Assembly: GCA_021801525.1 (NCBI GenBank)
Contig: JAJYXW010000029.1
Span: forward strand, 1-56,267
DNA: 56,267 nt
Source: Actinomycetes bacterium
Lineage (GTDB): Bacteria; Actinomycetota; Acidimicrobiia; Acidimicrobiales; JAJYXR01
Direction: 5' to 3'
The notes below the pieces were generated by a model. That model was not told the origin of the DNA. It did no database searches and was given only the letters and a program-made list of their open reading frames with translations. Positions 45,840 through 54,991 of the stretch are shown piece after piece; the first letter of the stretch is position 1; each line of letters begins with the position of its first letter. The position numbers were made by a program, and so were the translations under genes.

Positions 45840-47290
45840 GGCGCTTCCTCGCGGTGGCGGGCGTACTCGTGGTGATAGGCGCAGCAGGCGTCACGGACGC
45901 CCTGGTGAGCCGCGGCCCGGTTCCGGGGTCTAACGTCCAGCCCGCTATCGCCTACGCCGTGTCCTCCGGCGCCGCAGAGTCCTCGGCGTGGACCTGCCCG
46001 GGCGCCAGCGGCAGGTCGGGACCAGATCCCGCCCGTGTGGTGATGACGAACGCATCCGGGCACGCGCTGGATGCGACCATTACGGCCGTCAGCTCCGGAG
46101 GGGAGAGGAAATCAGCCCCCCTGAGCATCCCGGCGGGGGGACAGGTCGCCGTCGTACCGGCCACCATGGTCCAAGGAGCCTGGGTGGGAGCGACGGTGCT
46201 CATCGACGGAGGAGGAGCCTCGGTCTTCGATGTGGCCGGGAGCGCCAGCGCTTACAGCGTGGCACCTTGCGCGTCTACCCCGTCCACCAACTGGTACTTC
46301 GCGGGCGGCTCGACGTCCGGGGGCCGCTCGCTGGATCTGGCTCTGATGGATCCGGGCGACACCTCGGCAGTAGTGGACCTCTCCTTCTCCACCGGGGCCG
46401 GGACGACGAGCCCCTCCTCCCTCCAGGGGATAATGGTGCCTGCAGGTGCCTTGCGCGTCATCGACCTCGGGCGCCACCTCCGGGGCAAGCGGATCATCGC
46501 CACGTCGGTGACAGCGTTGTCCGGCACAATCGTGGCCACCGAGACCGAGCGCTCGGGTCCATCCGGCTCGGTCGGGATGGCCATGTGGCTCGGAGCGACC
46601 GCTCCCGCGACATCCTGGTCGCTGCCTACCACGACCGACGCTCGCGGCTCACTGGTGTCAGTGGACATCTACAACCCTTCGCGACACGCGGCCCGTGTGA
46701 GGCTGAGAGCAGCCGCGGGCTTGGCCGGGCTCGCGACCTTCGCGCGAACTGTCCCTCCGCGATCGGTCTACCGCTTCGTAACGACGGCAGAGCACGCGAT
46801 TGCGTTCGACACGCCCTTTTCCCTCGAAGTCCTGTCCACCAACGGCGTAGGCGTGGTCGTCGAGCGCAGCGTGAGCGCCAACCCAGCAGCCCCCGTCCCC
46901 CGCTACGGAGCGACTTCTGCCATGCCGCTTTCCGCCAACCACTGGATCGTCCCAGCCGTCACCCCACCTGGCGACGCGGCTTGGAGCCTTACGGTCTCGG
47001 ACCTCGCCGGGCATGCCGTCACCGCCAGCGTCATGGCACTCGACGCCGTGGCCGGACAAGCGCTCCTGACGCCAGTCCCGGGGCTCTTTCGCAGGACAGT
47101 CACCCCGTCTGCGGCGCTCAGCACGGTCGACATGCCGGGCGCCCCGATCGGCACCCAGCCACTCGAGGTGATCGCCAGCGGTCCGGTAGCCGTAGCCCTC
47201 GACGCGCTGCCGAGCGGCAGCCCCGGCGTCGTGACCATGCCTTGTTTCCCAACCGCTCAGGGCTTCCCGGCTAGCTCAGGCGCCGGCTAG
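45836..47290 (+). CDS. Secreted DUF5719-like protein
   Basis: A 484-residue exported protein with a signal peptide (RRFLAVAGVLVVIGAAGVTDAL) and repeated beta-sandwich-like segments: STNWYFAGGST, LMDPGDTSAVVDLSF, VDIYNPSRHAARVRL. These and the pairing with a GT2/membrane protein match DUF5719 proteins of actinobacteria (from memory). ATG 45836 overlaps the upstream stop (ATGA) and follows GGGGAG. No catalytic motif is visible; three or four Cys may form disulfides. It probably assists the coupled membrane glycosyltransferase outside the cell; that role is inference. The last codons run into a short direct repeat at 47255-47306. Confidence 0.75.
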   Translation: MRRFLAVAGVLVVIGAAGVTDALVSRGPVPGSNVQPAIAYAVSSGAAESSAWTCPGASGRSGPDPARVVMTNASGHALDATITAVSSGGERKSAPLSIPAGGQVAVVPATMVQGAWVGATVLIDGGGASVFDVAGSASAYSVAPCASTPSTNWYFAGGSTSGGRSLDLALMDPGDTSAVVDLSFSTGAGTTSPSSLQGIMVPAGALRVIDLGRHLRGKRIIATSVTALSGTIVATETERSGPSGSVGMAMWLGATAPATSWSLPTTTDARGSLVSVDIYNPSRHAARVRLRAAAGLAGLATFARTVPPRSVYRFVTTAEHAIAFDTPFSLEVLSTNGVGVVVERSVSANPAAPVPRYGATSAMPLSANHWIVPAVTPPGDAAWSLTVSDLAGHAVTASVMALDAVAGQALLTPVPGLFRRTVTPSAALSTVDMPGAPIGTQPLEVIASGPVAVALDALPSGSPGVVTMPCFPTAQGFPASSGAG

Positions 47291-47306
47291 CTCAGGGCTT
47301 CCCGGC
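47255..47306. repeat. 17-bp direct repeat across the DUF5719-like stop
   Basis: GCTCAGGGCTTCCCGGC at 47255-47271 and 47290-47306, interleaved with two CCGGCTAGCTCAGG copies. Confidence 0.75.
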
Positions 47307-47378
47307 GAACAGATACTCCGGCCGAGAACCTCGGCGTGACCGCTGCCGGACATCTGGGGCCGAGAGGGGAGCGGGCGC

Positions 47379-49565
47379 CTAGAGGCGGCGGACGACCGTC
47401 CCCTGAGTGTCACCACCAGGTTCCACTTCACCACCTGGACCTGCTTCTTCACCACCAGGCTCTGCGTCACCATGAGGCGCTGCGCCGACGCCAGGCTCCG
47501 ATGGCGGCTCGGCGCCGTCGGAGCCCGAAGAGGCTGCTGGACCTGCCGGAGCTGCCGGAGCTGCCAGACCTGCCGGAGCTGCCGGAGCTGCCGGAGCTGC
47601 CGGTTTGCTCGCCTCGGGCATCTTTGCAGTGCTGAAGTGAGGAACGGAACCGGCTCCGTTCGCGTGGACGGGCCGACCGTACGCGCCGTCCACCAGGGCG
47701 GCCACCTCGCTGCCGTCGAGCGTCTCGCGCTCCAAGAGGGCGTGAGCCACCGCCTCGAGCCCGGAGCGGTGCCTGGTGAGATGCTCGATGGCCCGCTTCT
47801 CCTGCTCGAGTAGGATCTTCGCAACTTCGGCATCGATGATCCTGCTCGTGTCCTCGGAGTAGTCCCGCGAGTGCATGAGATCCTCGCCCAAGAAGACCAT
47901 CCCCTGCGAGCCCCAGGCCATCGGTCCGAGCTCGCCGCTCATCCCCCACTCTCGGACCATCTTCCTCGCCAGCTCGGTGTTCCCGACGAGGTCGTTGCTC
48001 GCACCCGTCGAGAGGTCGTCGTAGAGCAGGAGCTCGGCTGCACGACCGCCCATGCGCACCGCTATGGAGTCCTCGATCACGTCACGGGGGTAGATGTGGC
48101 GCTCTTCTAGCGGGAGCTGCTGCGTGACGCCGAGCGCCATCCCCGTGGGGAGGATCGTCACCTTGTGGACCGGGTCCGCGTGGGGGAGCACGTAGGCGAG
48201 CACGGCGTGACCGGACTCGTGGAAGGCGACCCGCTCCTTCTCGGCGTCGGACAGCACCAGGCTCTCGCGGCGCTGCCCCATGAGCACCCGGTCACGAGCA
48301 GCCTCGAAGTCCTCCGTCTCGACCTGGCTCGACCCACGGCGCACGGCGTGGAGCGCCGCCTCGTTCACGAGGTTCGCCAGGTCGGCGCCGCTCATGCCCG
48401 GTGTGCCTCTGGCCACGAGCTCCAGGTCGACGTCCGGAGATATTCGCTTGTCCTTGCAGTGGACCTTCAGGATGGGAAGCCTCTCCTCGAGATCGGGAAG
48501 GGGCACGACGATCTGCCGATCGAACCGGCCCGGCCGCAGCAAGGCAGGGTCAAGTATGTCGGGCCTGTTGGTGGCGGCGATGATCACGACGCCCTCCGCC
48601 GGGTCGAAGCCGTCCATCTCCGAGAGCATCTGGTTGAGCGTCTGCTCACGCTCGTCGTGCCCGCCGCCGAGCCCTGCTCCTCGCTTGCGGCCGATGGAGT
48701 CGATCTCGTCGATGAAGATGATGGCCGGGGCCTGCTTGCGGGCTGTCTGGAACAGGTCGCGGACCCTGCTCGCTCCGACGCCGACGAACATCTCCATGAA
48801 ATCGGACCCGCTCACCGACATGAACGGCACGCCCGCCTCGCCTGCTACCGCCCTAGCCAGCAGTGTCTTGCCGGTGCCTGGCGGCCCCACGAGGAGGATC
48901 CCCTTGGGGATCCGGGCCCCCACGTCGCGGAAGCGGCTCGGGTACTTGAGGAAGTCCACCACCTCGCTTATCTCCGTCTTCACGCCCGGGTACCCGGCTA
49001 CGTCGGAGAAGGTGGTTCGTGGTCGCTCCGTGGTGTAGAGCTTGGCCTTGGAGCGGCCGATGGACATGATGCCGCTCATCTGGCCCTGGGCTCTCCGGGT
49101 CATCCACAAGAAGGCTCCGATGATGAGGATGACCGGGAGCAGGTACTCGATGATCGACAAGAGGGCATTGGTGTTGGGCGTGCTGAAGTCGAGCGCCACC
49201 CCGTCGGCCTGCATGAGCTTCACATCCGAAGCGATGGCAGGCTCGGGGCCATTCACCGTGTATTTGGTGCCGTCGCGCAGGCGGCCGGTGATGTTGCCCG
49301 TGTTGTTGTTGACCGTAGCCGTGGCGACGCCCTTGGCCTTCACGTCGTTCAGGAAGCTCGAGTAGCTGAGGCTCTTCGCCGACGGCTTCGAGAAGAGGGG
49401 CGGCACCACCAGGATCGCCAGCACCGCGAGCGTGAGCAGCAGAAACACCCACCGCCAGCTCTGATCACCACCGGTGGGGCCTTGTTGGCCCTGGGGGCCC
49501 TGGGAACCACGCGGGCCGATCGGCGTCTGTCTCCCGGGACGGCGGTCCGTCTGCAGCGGGCTCAT
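47379..49565 (-). CDS. ftsH: ATP-dependent zinc metalloprotease FtsH
   Basis: A 728-residue membrane AAA+ protease that degrades membrane and short-lived cytosolic proteins. A Gln/Gly/Pro-rich N-terminus precedes TM1 (~38-58), a ~75-residue periplasmic domain, TM2 (~137-155), the AAA domain with Walker A GPPGTGKT (227-234), Walker [10 protein letters not shown], the second region of homology, and the zinc site HESGH (449-453). The C-terminal ~80 residues are low-complexity, including a 9-bp array giving Pro-Ala-Ala-Pro repeats. A TACCAT box lies 6 nt before ATG 49565, suggesting a leaderless message. Divergent from the CPBP gene with 83 nt between starts. Confidence 0.97.
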   Translation of the reverse strand: MSPLQTDRRPGRQTPIGPRGSQGPQGQQGPTGGDQSWRWVFLLLTLAVLAILVVPPLFSKPSAKSLSYSSFLNDVKAKGVATATVNNNTGNITGRLRDGTKYTVNGPEPAIASDVKLMQADGVALDFSTPNTNALLSIIEYLLPVILIIGAFLWMTRRAQGQMSGIMSIGRSKAKLYTTERPRTTFSDVAGYPGVKTEISEVVDFLKYPSRFRDVGARIPKGILLVGPPGTGKTLLARAVAGEAGVPFMSVSGSDFMEMFVGVGASRVRDLFQTARKQAPAIIFIDEIDSIGRKRGAGLGGGHDEREQTLNQMLSEMDGFDPAEGVVIIAATNRPDILDPALLRPGRFDRQIVVPLPDLEERLPILKVHCKDKRISPDVDLELVARGTPGMSGADLANLVNEAALHAVRRGSSQVETEDFEAARDRVLMGQRRESLVLSDAEKERVAFHESGHAVLAYVLPHADPVHKVTILPTGMALGVTQQLPLEERHIYPRDVIEDSIAVRMGGRAAELLLYDDLSTGASNDLVGNTELARKMVREWGMSGELGPMAWGSQGMVFLGEDLMHSRDYSEDTSRIIDAEVAKILLEQEKRAIEHLTRHRSGLEAVAHALLERETLDGSEVAALVDGAYGRPVHANGAGSVPHFSTAKMPEASKPAAPAAPAAPAGLAAPAAPAGPAASSGSDGAEPPSEPGVGAAPHGDAEPGGEEAGPGGEVEPGGDTQGTVVRRL
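47545..47598. repeat. 9-bp x 6 tandem array in ftsH tail
   Basis: GCCGGAGCT repeated with one diverged unit; on the minus strand it encodes Ala-Pro-Ala type repeats in the disordered FtsH tail. Confidence 0.85.
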
Positions 49566-49577
49566 CGCACCATGGTA
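49566..49577 (-). promoter_or_regulatory. TACCAT -10 box, leaderless start of ftsH
   Basis: On the minus strand TACCAT (49577-49572) precedes ATG 49565 by six bases, no Shine-Dalgarno. Confidence 0.5.
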
Positions 49578-49635
49578 CGCGCCCTGACCACCTGTGGTGC
49601 GCCGGGGTGCCCGATGGCAGTGCGCCCAGCCTCGC

Positions 49636-49649
49636 TAACCTCTCCACGG
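49636..49649 (+). promoter_or_regulatory. TAACCT -10 box, leaderless start of CPBP gene
   Basis: TAACCT (49636-49641) precedes GTG 49649 by seven bases. Together with the ftsH box it forms an 83-bp divergent promoter region. Confidence 0.5.
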
Positions 49650-50452
49650 TGGAGCATCCGGACGCCATGGCACCCCTCGATCCCGCGCCCTACCTCCCCC
49701 GGAGCGTCCGCGACGCCTGGAGCTGGTTGCTCCTGGCTCTCGGCGGGTACTTCGGCGGCCAGGTCCTGAGCACGGTCGTCGTCGTGGTCGTAGGGATCTC
49801 CATCGGCGAAGGGGCGCACCTGTCGTCAGCCCTGCGCTCGAGCATCCCCCCGGCATGGGTCGTGCTTTCGGGGCTGGGCGGCCTGTGGGCCGGTTTCGCC
49901 GCGGCAATCCTCATAGCGAGCCGCAGGAGGGGCACGGGCAGCGTGGCAGCCGACATGGGACTTCGGTTCTCCACCTGGGACCCCCTTGTCGGGCTCGGTA
50001 TCGGTGTGGCCGGCCAGGTGCTGCTCGTCCCGCTCCTGTACCTGCCGCTCCAGCCCCTCATCCCGCACCTCGACCGCCGGCTCGGCGGCCCTGCCCAGCG
50101 CCTGACTGGCGGGTTCCACGGCGCAGACCTCGCGGTCATCGGGGTTCTCACCGTGGTCGTCGTGCCGGTAGTGGAGGAGCTCTTCTTCCGCGGGCTCCTG
50201 CTGCGCTCGCTCCTCCGGCTGACGAACGGCGCCGGCCGGGTGCTAGGTCCCGTCCTCGCGGTGGTGGCGACCGGCGTGCTCTTCGGCCTGGCCCACGCCG
50301 AGACGCTCCAGCTCCTCGGCCTAGCCGCGTTCGGCATCGTGCTCTCGGCGCTCGCCTACCGGACCAGACGGCTAGGGCCCGGGATCTTCGCCCACGGCGC
50401 CTTCAACTTGGTGGCGGTGCTCGCCCTGGCAGCCAGGAGCGCCAGCCGATGA
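49649..50452 (+). CDS. CPBP-family intramembrane metalloprotease
   Basis: A 267-residue polytopic membrane protein with about seven helices. It contains the CPBP (Abi/CAAX protease-like) motifs: EELFFRG (motif 1, Glu-Glu-x3-Arg), FGLAHAE (motif 2 His) and a final HGAFN (motif 3 His/Asn). These residues lie in the membrane and are proposed to form the metal or catalytic site. Family members process prenylated proteins or confer bacteriocin self-immunity; which applies here is unknown. GTG 49649 is chosen because it sits 7 nt after a -10 box; the open frame upstream is short and uninformative. Confidence 0.88.
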   Translation: MEHPDAMAPLDPAPYLPRSVRDAWSWLLLALGGYFGGQVLSTVVVVVVGISIGEGAHLSSALRSSIPPAWVVLSGLGGLWAGFAAAILIASRRRGTGSVAADMGLRFSTWDPLVGLGIGVAGQVLLVPLLYLPLQPLIPHLDRRLGGPAQRLTGGFHGADLAVIGVLTVVVVPVVEELFFRGLLLRSLLRLTNGAGRVLGPVLAVVATGVLFGLAHAETLQLLGLAAFGIVLSALAYRTRRLGPGIFAHGAFNLVAVLALAARSASR

Positions 50453-50501
50453 GCTGCGGCGACGCCCGGCGTCCCCCGCCTTCGGGCACGATGGTACCTG
50501 C

Positions 50502-52733
50502 ATGCGCCGCCCCTCCGCTGCCTCGATAGCCACATTCGTCGCCGTAGCCGGAGCAGTCGGCATCGTGTTCTGGCAGCTCGACCCGGCATTGCTCCTGTCG
50601 AGGACCACGATCGACGGCGGCGACACCGGCGCCCACGTGGCAACCGCAGCGTTCTTGAAGTCCTACCTGATCCCGAACGGGCACCTGACCGGCTGGGATC
50701 CGGGCTGGTACGACGGTTTCCCGCTCTACACCTTCTATTTCCCGCTGCCCGACCTCTTCGCCGCGCTCGGCGGGTACGTCGTGCCGTTCAACATAGCCTT
50801 CAAGCTGGTCACCGCCCTCGGATCGCTCATGCTGCCGGCAGCAGCGTGGGCCTTCGGGTGGCTGGCCGGCCTCGAGCGGCCCCGCCCGGCCTTCCTCGCG
50901 GCGGCCACCCTCCCGTACCTGTTCGACCAGACCTACACGATCTACGGCGGGAACCTTTATTCCACCCTCGCCGGGGAGTACGCGTTCTCCTTCGGGCTGG
51001 CACTGGCCATCGTGTTCCTCGGAGTCGTGGTGCGCGCCATGCGCACCGGGCGTTACCGCGCCCTCGGCGCAGCACTGCTCGCGGCGATAGTCCTGTCCCA
51101 CATCGTGGCCATGGGCTTCGCGCTCCTCGGAGCGGGCATCGCCTACCTGATGGCAGGACCGACGCGCCGGCGCACCTGGTGGATGGTCACCACGATCGGC
51201 ACCGCGGGGCTCCTCACCTGCTGGTGGGGACTCCCGTTCAGCTTCGAGCAGTCCTACACGACGAACATGGGCTGGCAGAACCTGACGACCTACGCGGCCT
51301 CCCTCGCTCCAGTGGCAGACCGCTGGGCACTCGGCCTGGCGGCTCTAGGCGTGGTCGTAGCGCTCTGGCGCCGCGACAGGGCGACGCTGCTGCTGGTCGC
51401 TCTCGGAGCCATATCCGCAGTGGCCTTCGTGGTGGATCCCCAGAGCAAGCTCTACAACGCGCGCTTCCTCCCTCTGTGGTGGATCTGCGTCTATCTGACA
51501 GCCGGGATCGCCGCGGCCGAGGTGGGGGTCTGGCTGGCCCGGATGTGGCGACGCCGACCCGGCTGGGATGCACCTGGCGGCCTGGCAGAGCGGGTCCGCG
51601 CCGCTCCGGGAGCCATCGGGTTGCCTCTCGCTGGCCTGGCCGGAGCATGCCTGGTCGTGCTCCCGCCCGTGCTCATACCCTACGGTTCACCGGGGATCTC
51701 CATCGGCCCCGTGCACGTCCGAGCCAGTGCAGTCCCCGAGTGGGTGCGGTGGAACTACTCCGGCTACCAGAGCAAGCCGGGGTGGCCCGAGTATCACGCG
51801 ATCGTCACCACCATGGAGAAGGTCGCCGGCCGCTACGGCTGCGGAAGGGCCATGTGGGAGTACAACCCCAGCCTGAACCGCTTCGGCACGCCCATGGCGC
51901 TCATGCTCCTGCCCTATTGGACCGGCGGGTGCGTCGACTCGATGGAGGGCCTGCTCTTCGAGTCCTCGCCCACCACGCCCTACCACTTCCTGAACCAGGC
52001 CGAGCTCTCGGCCCAACCCTCGGAAGCCATGGTGGGGCTGCCCTACGGCCCCCTCGACGTCCCGCTCGGTGTCGAGCACCTCCAGATGCTCGGGGTGCGC
52101 TACTTCATGGCCTCGTCCCCGATCGTCCAGGCCGAGGCGGCCGCGGACCCCGCGCTCGAGCAGGTGGCCGTGACCGGCCCGTGGCACACTCCGTACCAGG
52201 GCCAGGTGCTCACCACGACTTGGAAGATCTACCTGGTGCGTGCATCATCGGTAGTCGCCCCCCTCGCCGGCAGGCCTGCAGTCCTCACCGGGGTCGGCCC
52301 CGGCCAAACGTCGTGGCTCCCCGTCGCTGTCCACTGGTACGACAACCCGAGCGACTGGGCGACCGTTCTCACCGCCGGAGGACCTCGTTCCTGGACACGG
52401 GTGCGAGCAGGGTCCACCCCGCCAGCAGCTCCCCTGCGCCCCGTGACCGTGAGCAAGGTGAAGGTCACCACCAGCACCGTCAGCTTCCACGTCAGCCGGA
52501 CGGGGATCCCGGTCCTGGTGAAGGTCTCCTACTTCCCGGCATGGCACGCAACGGGGGCCAAGGGGCCCTGGCGCGCCGTTCCCAACTTGATGGTCGTGGT
52601 CCCGACGAGCAACAACGTCACCCTCACCTACGGCTCGACGCCGGCGGGCACAGCCGGTGCCGCCCTGTCCGCCCTCGGCCTCCTGGCCCTCGGGGTGCTC
52701 GTGGCAAGGCGGCGTGCGCTCACTGTTCCCTAA
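50502..52733 (+). CDS. Large polytopic membrane protein (PTPS-related / GT-C-like)
   Basis: A 743-residue membrane protein. About eleven helices (residues ~8-400) include an early loop with DGGDTGAHVATAAFLKSY and WDPGWYDGFPLYTFYFPLP, typical of the '6-pyruvoyl-tetrahydropterin synthase related' membrane family and resembling acidic first loops of GT-C glycosyltransferases. A ~300-residue extracytoplasmic domain (about 405-705) follows, then a last helix at the C-terminus. It may transfer sugars from polyprenyl phosphate outside the membrane; that is inference. GATGGT lies 6 nt before ATG 50502, a weak leaderless-type box. It stands 49 nt after the protease gene. Confidence 0.75.
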   Translation: MRRPSAASIATFVAVAGAVGIVFWQLDPALLLSRTTIDGGDTGAHVATAAFLKSYLIPNGHLTGWDPGWYDGFPLYTFYFPLPDLFAALGGYVVPFNIAFKLVTALGSLMLPAAAWAFGWLAGLERPRPAFLAAATLPYLFDQTYTIYGGNLYSTLAGEYAFSFGLALAIVFLGVVVRAMRTGRYRALGAALLAAIVLSHIVAMGFALLGAGIAYLMAGPTRRRTWWMVTTIGTAGLLTCWWGLPFSFEQSYTTNMGWQNLTTYAASLAPVADRWALGLAALGVVVALWRRDRATLLLVALGAISAVAFVVDPQSKLYNARFLPLWWICVYLTAGIAAAEVGVWLARMWRRRPGWDAPGGLAERVRAAPGAIGLPLAGLAGACLVVLPPVLIPYGSPGISIGPVHVRASAVPEWVRWNYSGYQSKPGWPEYHAIVTTMEKVAGRYGCGRAMWEYNPSLNRFGTPMALMLLPYWTGGCVDSMEGLLFESSPTTPYHFLNQAELSAQPSEAMVGLPYGPLDVPLGVEHLQMLGVRYFMASSPIVQAEAAADPALEQVAVTGPWHTPYQGQVLTTTWKIYLVRASSVVAPLAGRPAVLTGVGPGQTSWLPVAVHWYDNPSDWATVLTAGGPRSWTRVRAGSTPPAAPLRPVTVSKVKVTTSTVSFHVSRTGIPVLVKVSYFPAWHATGAKGPWRAVPNLMVVVPTSNNVTLTYGSTPAGTAGAALSALGLLALGVLVARRRALTVP

Positions 52734-52778
52734 TATGGGCCTTACCTAGATGTAACGGATGGCGGAGATGATGTACCC

Positions 52779-53111
52779 ATGAGGTCACTCGCGAAGTCGA
52801 CCAAGGACGCATTTGGCAGGCCGGGTACCTGGCTCACGACACTGGCCCTGTGCGCGGGAGCCGCCGCGGGGTGCGGCACCTCGAATGCCTACCACGTCGT
52901 AGGCGGGCCGGGTACAGCTGCGATCGCCACGAGCCGGCAGGCGGGCCCCACAAGCGCGAGCACCGGCACCAGCACCGCGAGCGAGCCACCTGCGAACGGC
53001 ACGCCGGGCGTCTCAGCCCTCGACAGCCAGACGCTCACAGAGCTCGACAACGAGCTGAGCCAGCTCGACAACAGCCTGAACCAGGCCAGCTCCGACTTGG
53101 GCAACCCCTGA
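52779..53111 (+). CDS. Small putative lipoprotein
   Basis: A 110-residue exported protein. Basic N-terminus, hydrophobic core (WLTTLALCAGAAAGC) and a possible lipobox ending at Cys32 (Ala-Ala-Gly-Cys), weaker than the Leu-x-Gly-Cys consensus. The mature part is Ser/Thr/Ala-rich, then a short helix with LDNELSQLDNSLNQASSDL that may form a coiled coil. No family recognised. A GATGAT sequence lies 6 nt before the ATG and TAATAT at 52732-52737 is another possible -10. It precedes manB by 84 nt. Confidence 0.65.
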   Translation: MRSLAKSTKDAFGRPGTWLTTLALCAGAAAGCGTSNAYHVVGGPGTAAIATSRQAGPTSASTGTSTASEPPANGTPGVSALDSQTLTELDNELSQLDNSLNQASSDLGNP

Positions 53112-53195
53112 CAGCTCCGGCGAGCAGGCGCACAGGCCTCTCCTCGACCAGGCTCCCGCCGGGAAGGCTCCCTGCCGGATAGGCTCGCGCCCGCT

Positions 53196-54704
53196 ATGGC
53201 AAGCCTGTCCTCGGTGTTCAAAGCGTACGACGTACGCGGAGTGGTCCCCGACGAGCTCGACGAGCGCGCGTGCCGCGCCATCGGGCGCGCGTTCGCAGCG
53301 TTCGCGGCGGCACCGAGGATCCTCGTAGCTCGCGACATGCGCTCCTCGGGCGTGAAGCTCGCGGCAGCCTTCGCCGAGGGCGCCTGCTCCACCGGCACCC
53401 AGGTCGTCGACCTGGGGTTAGCCTCGACAGACCTCCTGTACTTCGCCTCGGGACGCCTGGACGCTCCCGGTGCGATGTTCACCGCTTCGCACAACCCGGC
53501 GCGCTACAACGGGATCAAGCTCTGCCTCGCGGGCGCAAAGCCCGTCGGCGAGGAGACCGGGCTCAGGGAGATAAGGGCCAGGGCCGAAAGCTTCATCGAC
53601 TCGGGTGAGGACACCGCCGACCCTGCCGCGCACGCCGCCCAAGTCGACCCTGCCGCGCACGCCGCCCAAGTCGACCCTGCCGCGCACGCCGCCCAAGTCG
53701 AGCACCGCGACATGCTCGCCGAGTTCGCTGCACACGTCCGTTCCTTCGTGGACGTGGACAAGCTGCGTCCTCTGAAGGTCGTGGCGGACGTGGCCAACGG
53801 GATGGGGGGCCTGGTCGTCCCCGCCGTCTTCGAGGGTCTGCCGTTCGACTTGGAGATCCTCTACCCCGAGCTCGACGGGACCTTCCCCAACCACCCTGCA
53901 GACCCGATACAGCCTGCCAACCTCGCCGACCTGATCGCTACAGTAAAGCTCCGGCACGCGGACGTGGGCCTCGCGTTCGACGGAGACGCTGACCGGGTGT
54001 TCCTGGTGGACGAGCACGCAGAGCCGGTGTCGGGCTCGCTCACCACGGCTCTCGTGGCCAGGGCCATGCTTCGCAAGCACCCCGGGGCTACCGTGCTGCA
54101 CAACCTCATCTGCTCCAAGGTCGTCCCCGAGACCATCCTCGAGAACGGCGGCGTGCCGGTCCGCACGCGAGTCGGGCACTCTTTCATCAAGCAGGTGATG
54201 GCGCAGACCAACGCGGTGTTCGGCGGCGAGCACTCGGGCCACTACTACTTCCGTGACAACTACCGGGCAGACTCGGGGCTCATCGCGGCCCTCGTCGTGC
54301 TGGAAGAGATGTCGGCCACCTCGTCGTCGCTGTCCGAGTTGCTCTCCCCTCTTCGCCGCTATGCAGCATCGGGCGAGCGCAACACGGAGGTGCCGGATCC
54401 CGCCGGGACAGTCGAAGCCGTCGCCGGCCTGCTCGCAGCACGCGGCACGAGGATCGACCGTACCGACGGTCTCAGCGTGGACAACGGGGACTGGTGGTTC
54501 AACATACGCCCCTCGAACACCGAGCCGCTGCTGCGCCTCAACGTCGAGGCAGCTACTCCCGAGGAGTGCGAGCGTAGAGTGTCGGAGGTGCTCGCGCTGG
54601 TGGCTCGAGCCAAAGTGGACGGCTCCACGTTCTCGGACGGGGAGGGACACAGCCGGCCGGAGGAAAGCCGGCCGGGGGAAAGCCGGCCTGAGGAAAGGAC
54701 GTGA
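53196..54704 (+). CDS. manB: Phosphomannomutase/phosphoglucomutase
   Basis: A 502-residue alpha-D-phosphohexomutase interconverting mannose-6-P and mannose-1-P (or the glucose forms). Catalytic Ser98 in TASHNP, the metal loop DGDADR (about 262-267), the sugar-specificity GGEHSGHYYF and the phosphate loop RPSNTEPLLRLNVE are in order. A 27-bp x 3 array (53619-53699) inserts DPAAHAAQV repeats between domains 1 and 2, and a 15-bp x 3 array gives an Arg/Glu-rich tail, explaining the length above the usual ~460. It overlaps the Trm112-like gene by GTGA, followed by the isomerase: together they feed GDP-mannose synthesis. Confidence 0.94.
   Translation: MASLSSVFKAYDVRGVVPDELDERACRAIGRAFAAFAAAPRILVARDMRSSGVKLAAAFAEGACSTGTQVVDLGLASTDLLYFASGRLDAPGAMFTASHNPARYNGIKLCLAGAKPVGEETGLREIRARAESFIDSGEDTADPAAHAAQVDPAAHAAQVDPAAHAAQVEHRDMLAEFAAHVRSFVDVDKLRPLKVVADVANGMGGLVVPAVFEGLPFDLEILYPELDGTFPNHPADPIQPANLADLIATVKLRHADVGLAFDGDADRVFLVDEHAEPVSGSLTTALVARAMLRKHPGATVLHNLICSKVVPETILENGGVPVRTRVGHSFIKQVMAQTNAVFGGEHSGHYYFRDNYRADSGLIAALVVLEEMSATSSSLSELLSPLRRYAASGERNTEVPDPAGTVEAVAGLLAARGTRIDRTDGLSVDNGDWWFNIRPSNTEPLLRLNVEAATPEECERRVSEVLALVARAKVDGSTFSDGEGHSRPEESRPGESRPEERT
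53619..53699. repeat. Perfect 27-bp x 3 minisatellite in manB
   Basis: GACCCTGCCGCGCACGCCGC plus CCAAGTC occurs three times exactly, encoding Asp-Pro-Ala-Ala-His-Ala-Ala-Gln-Val. Same unit length as the array at 44535 but unrelated sequence. Confidence 0.95.
54651..54695. repeat. 15-bp x 3 tandem array at 3' end of manB
   Basis: Three AGCCGGCCGGAGGAA-type units encode Ser-Arg-Pro-Glu-Glu just before the stop. Each contains GGAGGAA-like purines and may also supply the ribosome binding site of the next gene. Confidence 0.85.
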
Positions 54705-54991
54705 CCGCGATGGCTCTCGATCCGCTGCTGATAGAGGTGCTCGCCTGCCCCGAGGACAAGGGACCGCTCGTTTACTTCGCCGACGAAGCCAGGCTCTACA
54801 ACCCGCGCCTGCGCCGAAGCTACGAGATCCGTGACGGGATTCCGGTCATGCTCGTGGACGAGGCGACTTCGGTGGACGATGCCGAGCACGAGCGCCTGAT
54901 GGCCAAGGCTGCCGCCGAGGGCGCCCCGACCACCGGTTCGGGGGGTTCGGGGGGTTCGGACACAGGGACAGGTGGGGGCCCATCCTCGTGA
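54701..54991 (+). CDS. Trm112-family small protein
   Basis: A 96-residue protein of the Trm112/YcaR family: LLIEVLACPEDKGPL, then YNPRLRRSYEIRDGIPVMLVDEA. In other organisms these act as activating partners of methyltransferases or other enzymes. Only one Cys is present, so a zinc site is unlikely. The C-terminal ~25 residues are Gly/Ser/Thr with a 9-bp array (54935-54960). GTG 54701 overlaps manB (GTGA); ATG 54710 is an alternative. It ends in GTGA over the isomerase gene. Its constant place between manB and the isomerase in actinobacteria (from memory) suggests a role in mannose metabolism. Confidence 0.88.
   Translation: MTAMALDPLLIEVLACPEDKGPLVYFADEARLYNPRLRRSYEIRDGIPVMLVDEATSVDDAEHERLMAKAAAEGAPTTGSGGSGGSDTGTGGGPSS
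54935..54960. repeat. 9-bp x 3 tandem repeat in Trm112-like gene
   Basis: GGTTCGGGG repeated, encoding Gly-Ser-Gly in the tail. Confidence 0.75.

Noticed and set aside
53418..54650. 410-codon minus-strand frame opposite manB
   Set aside because: Antisense of a well-supported phosphohexomutase; no motifs.
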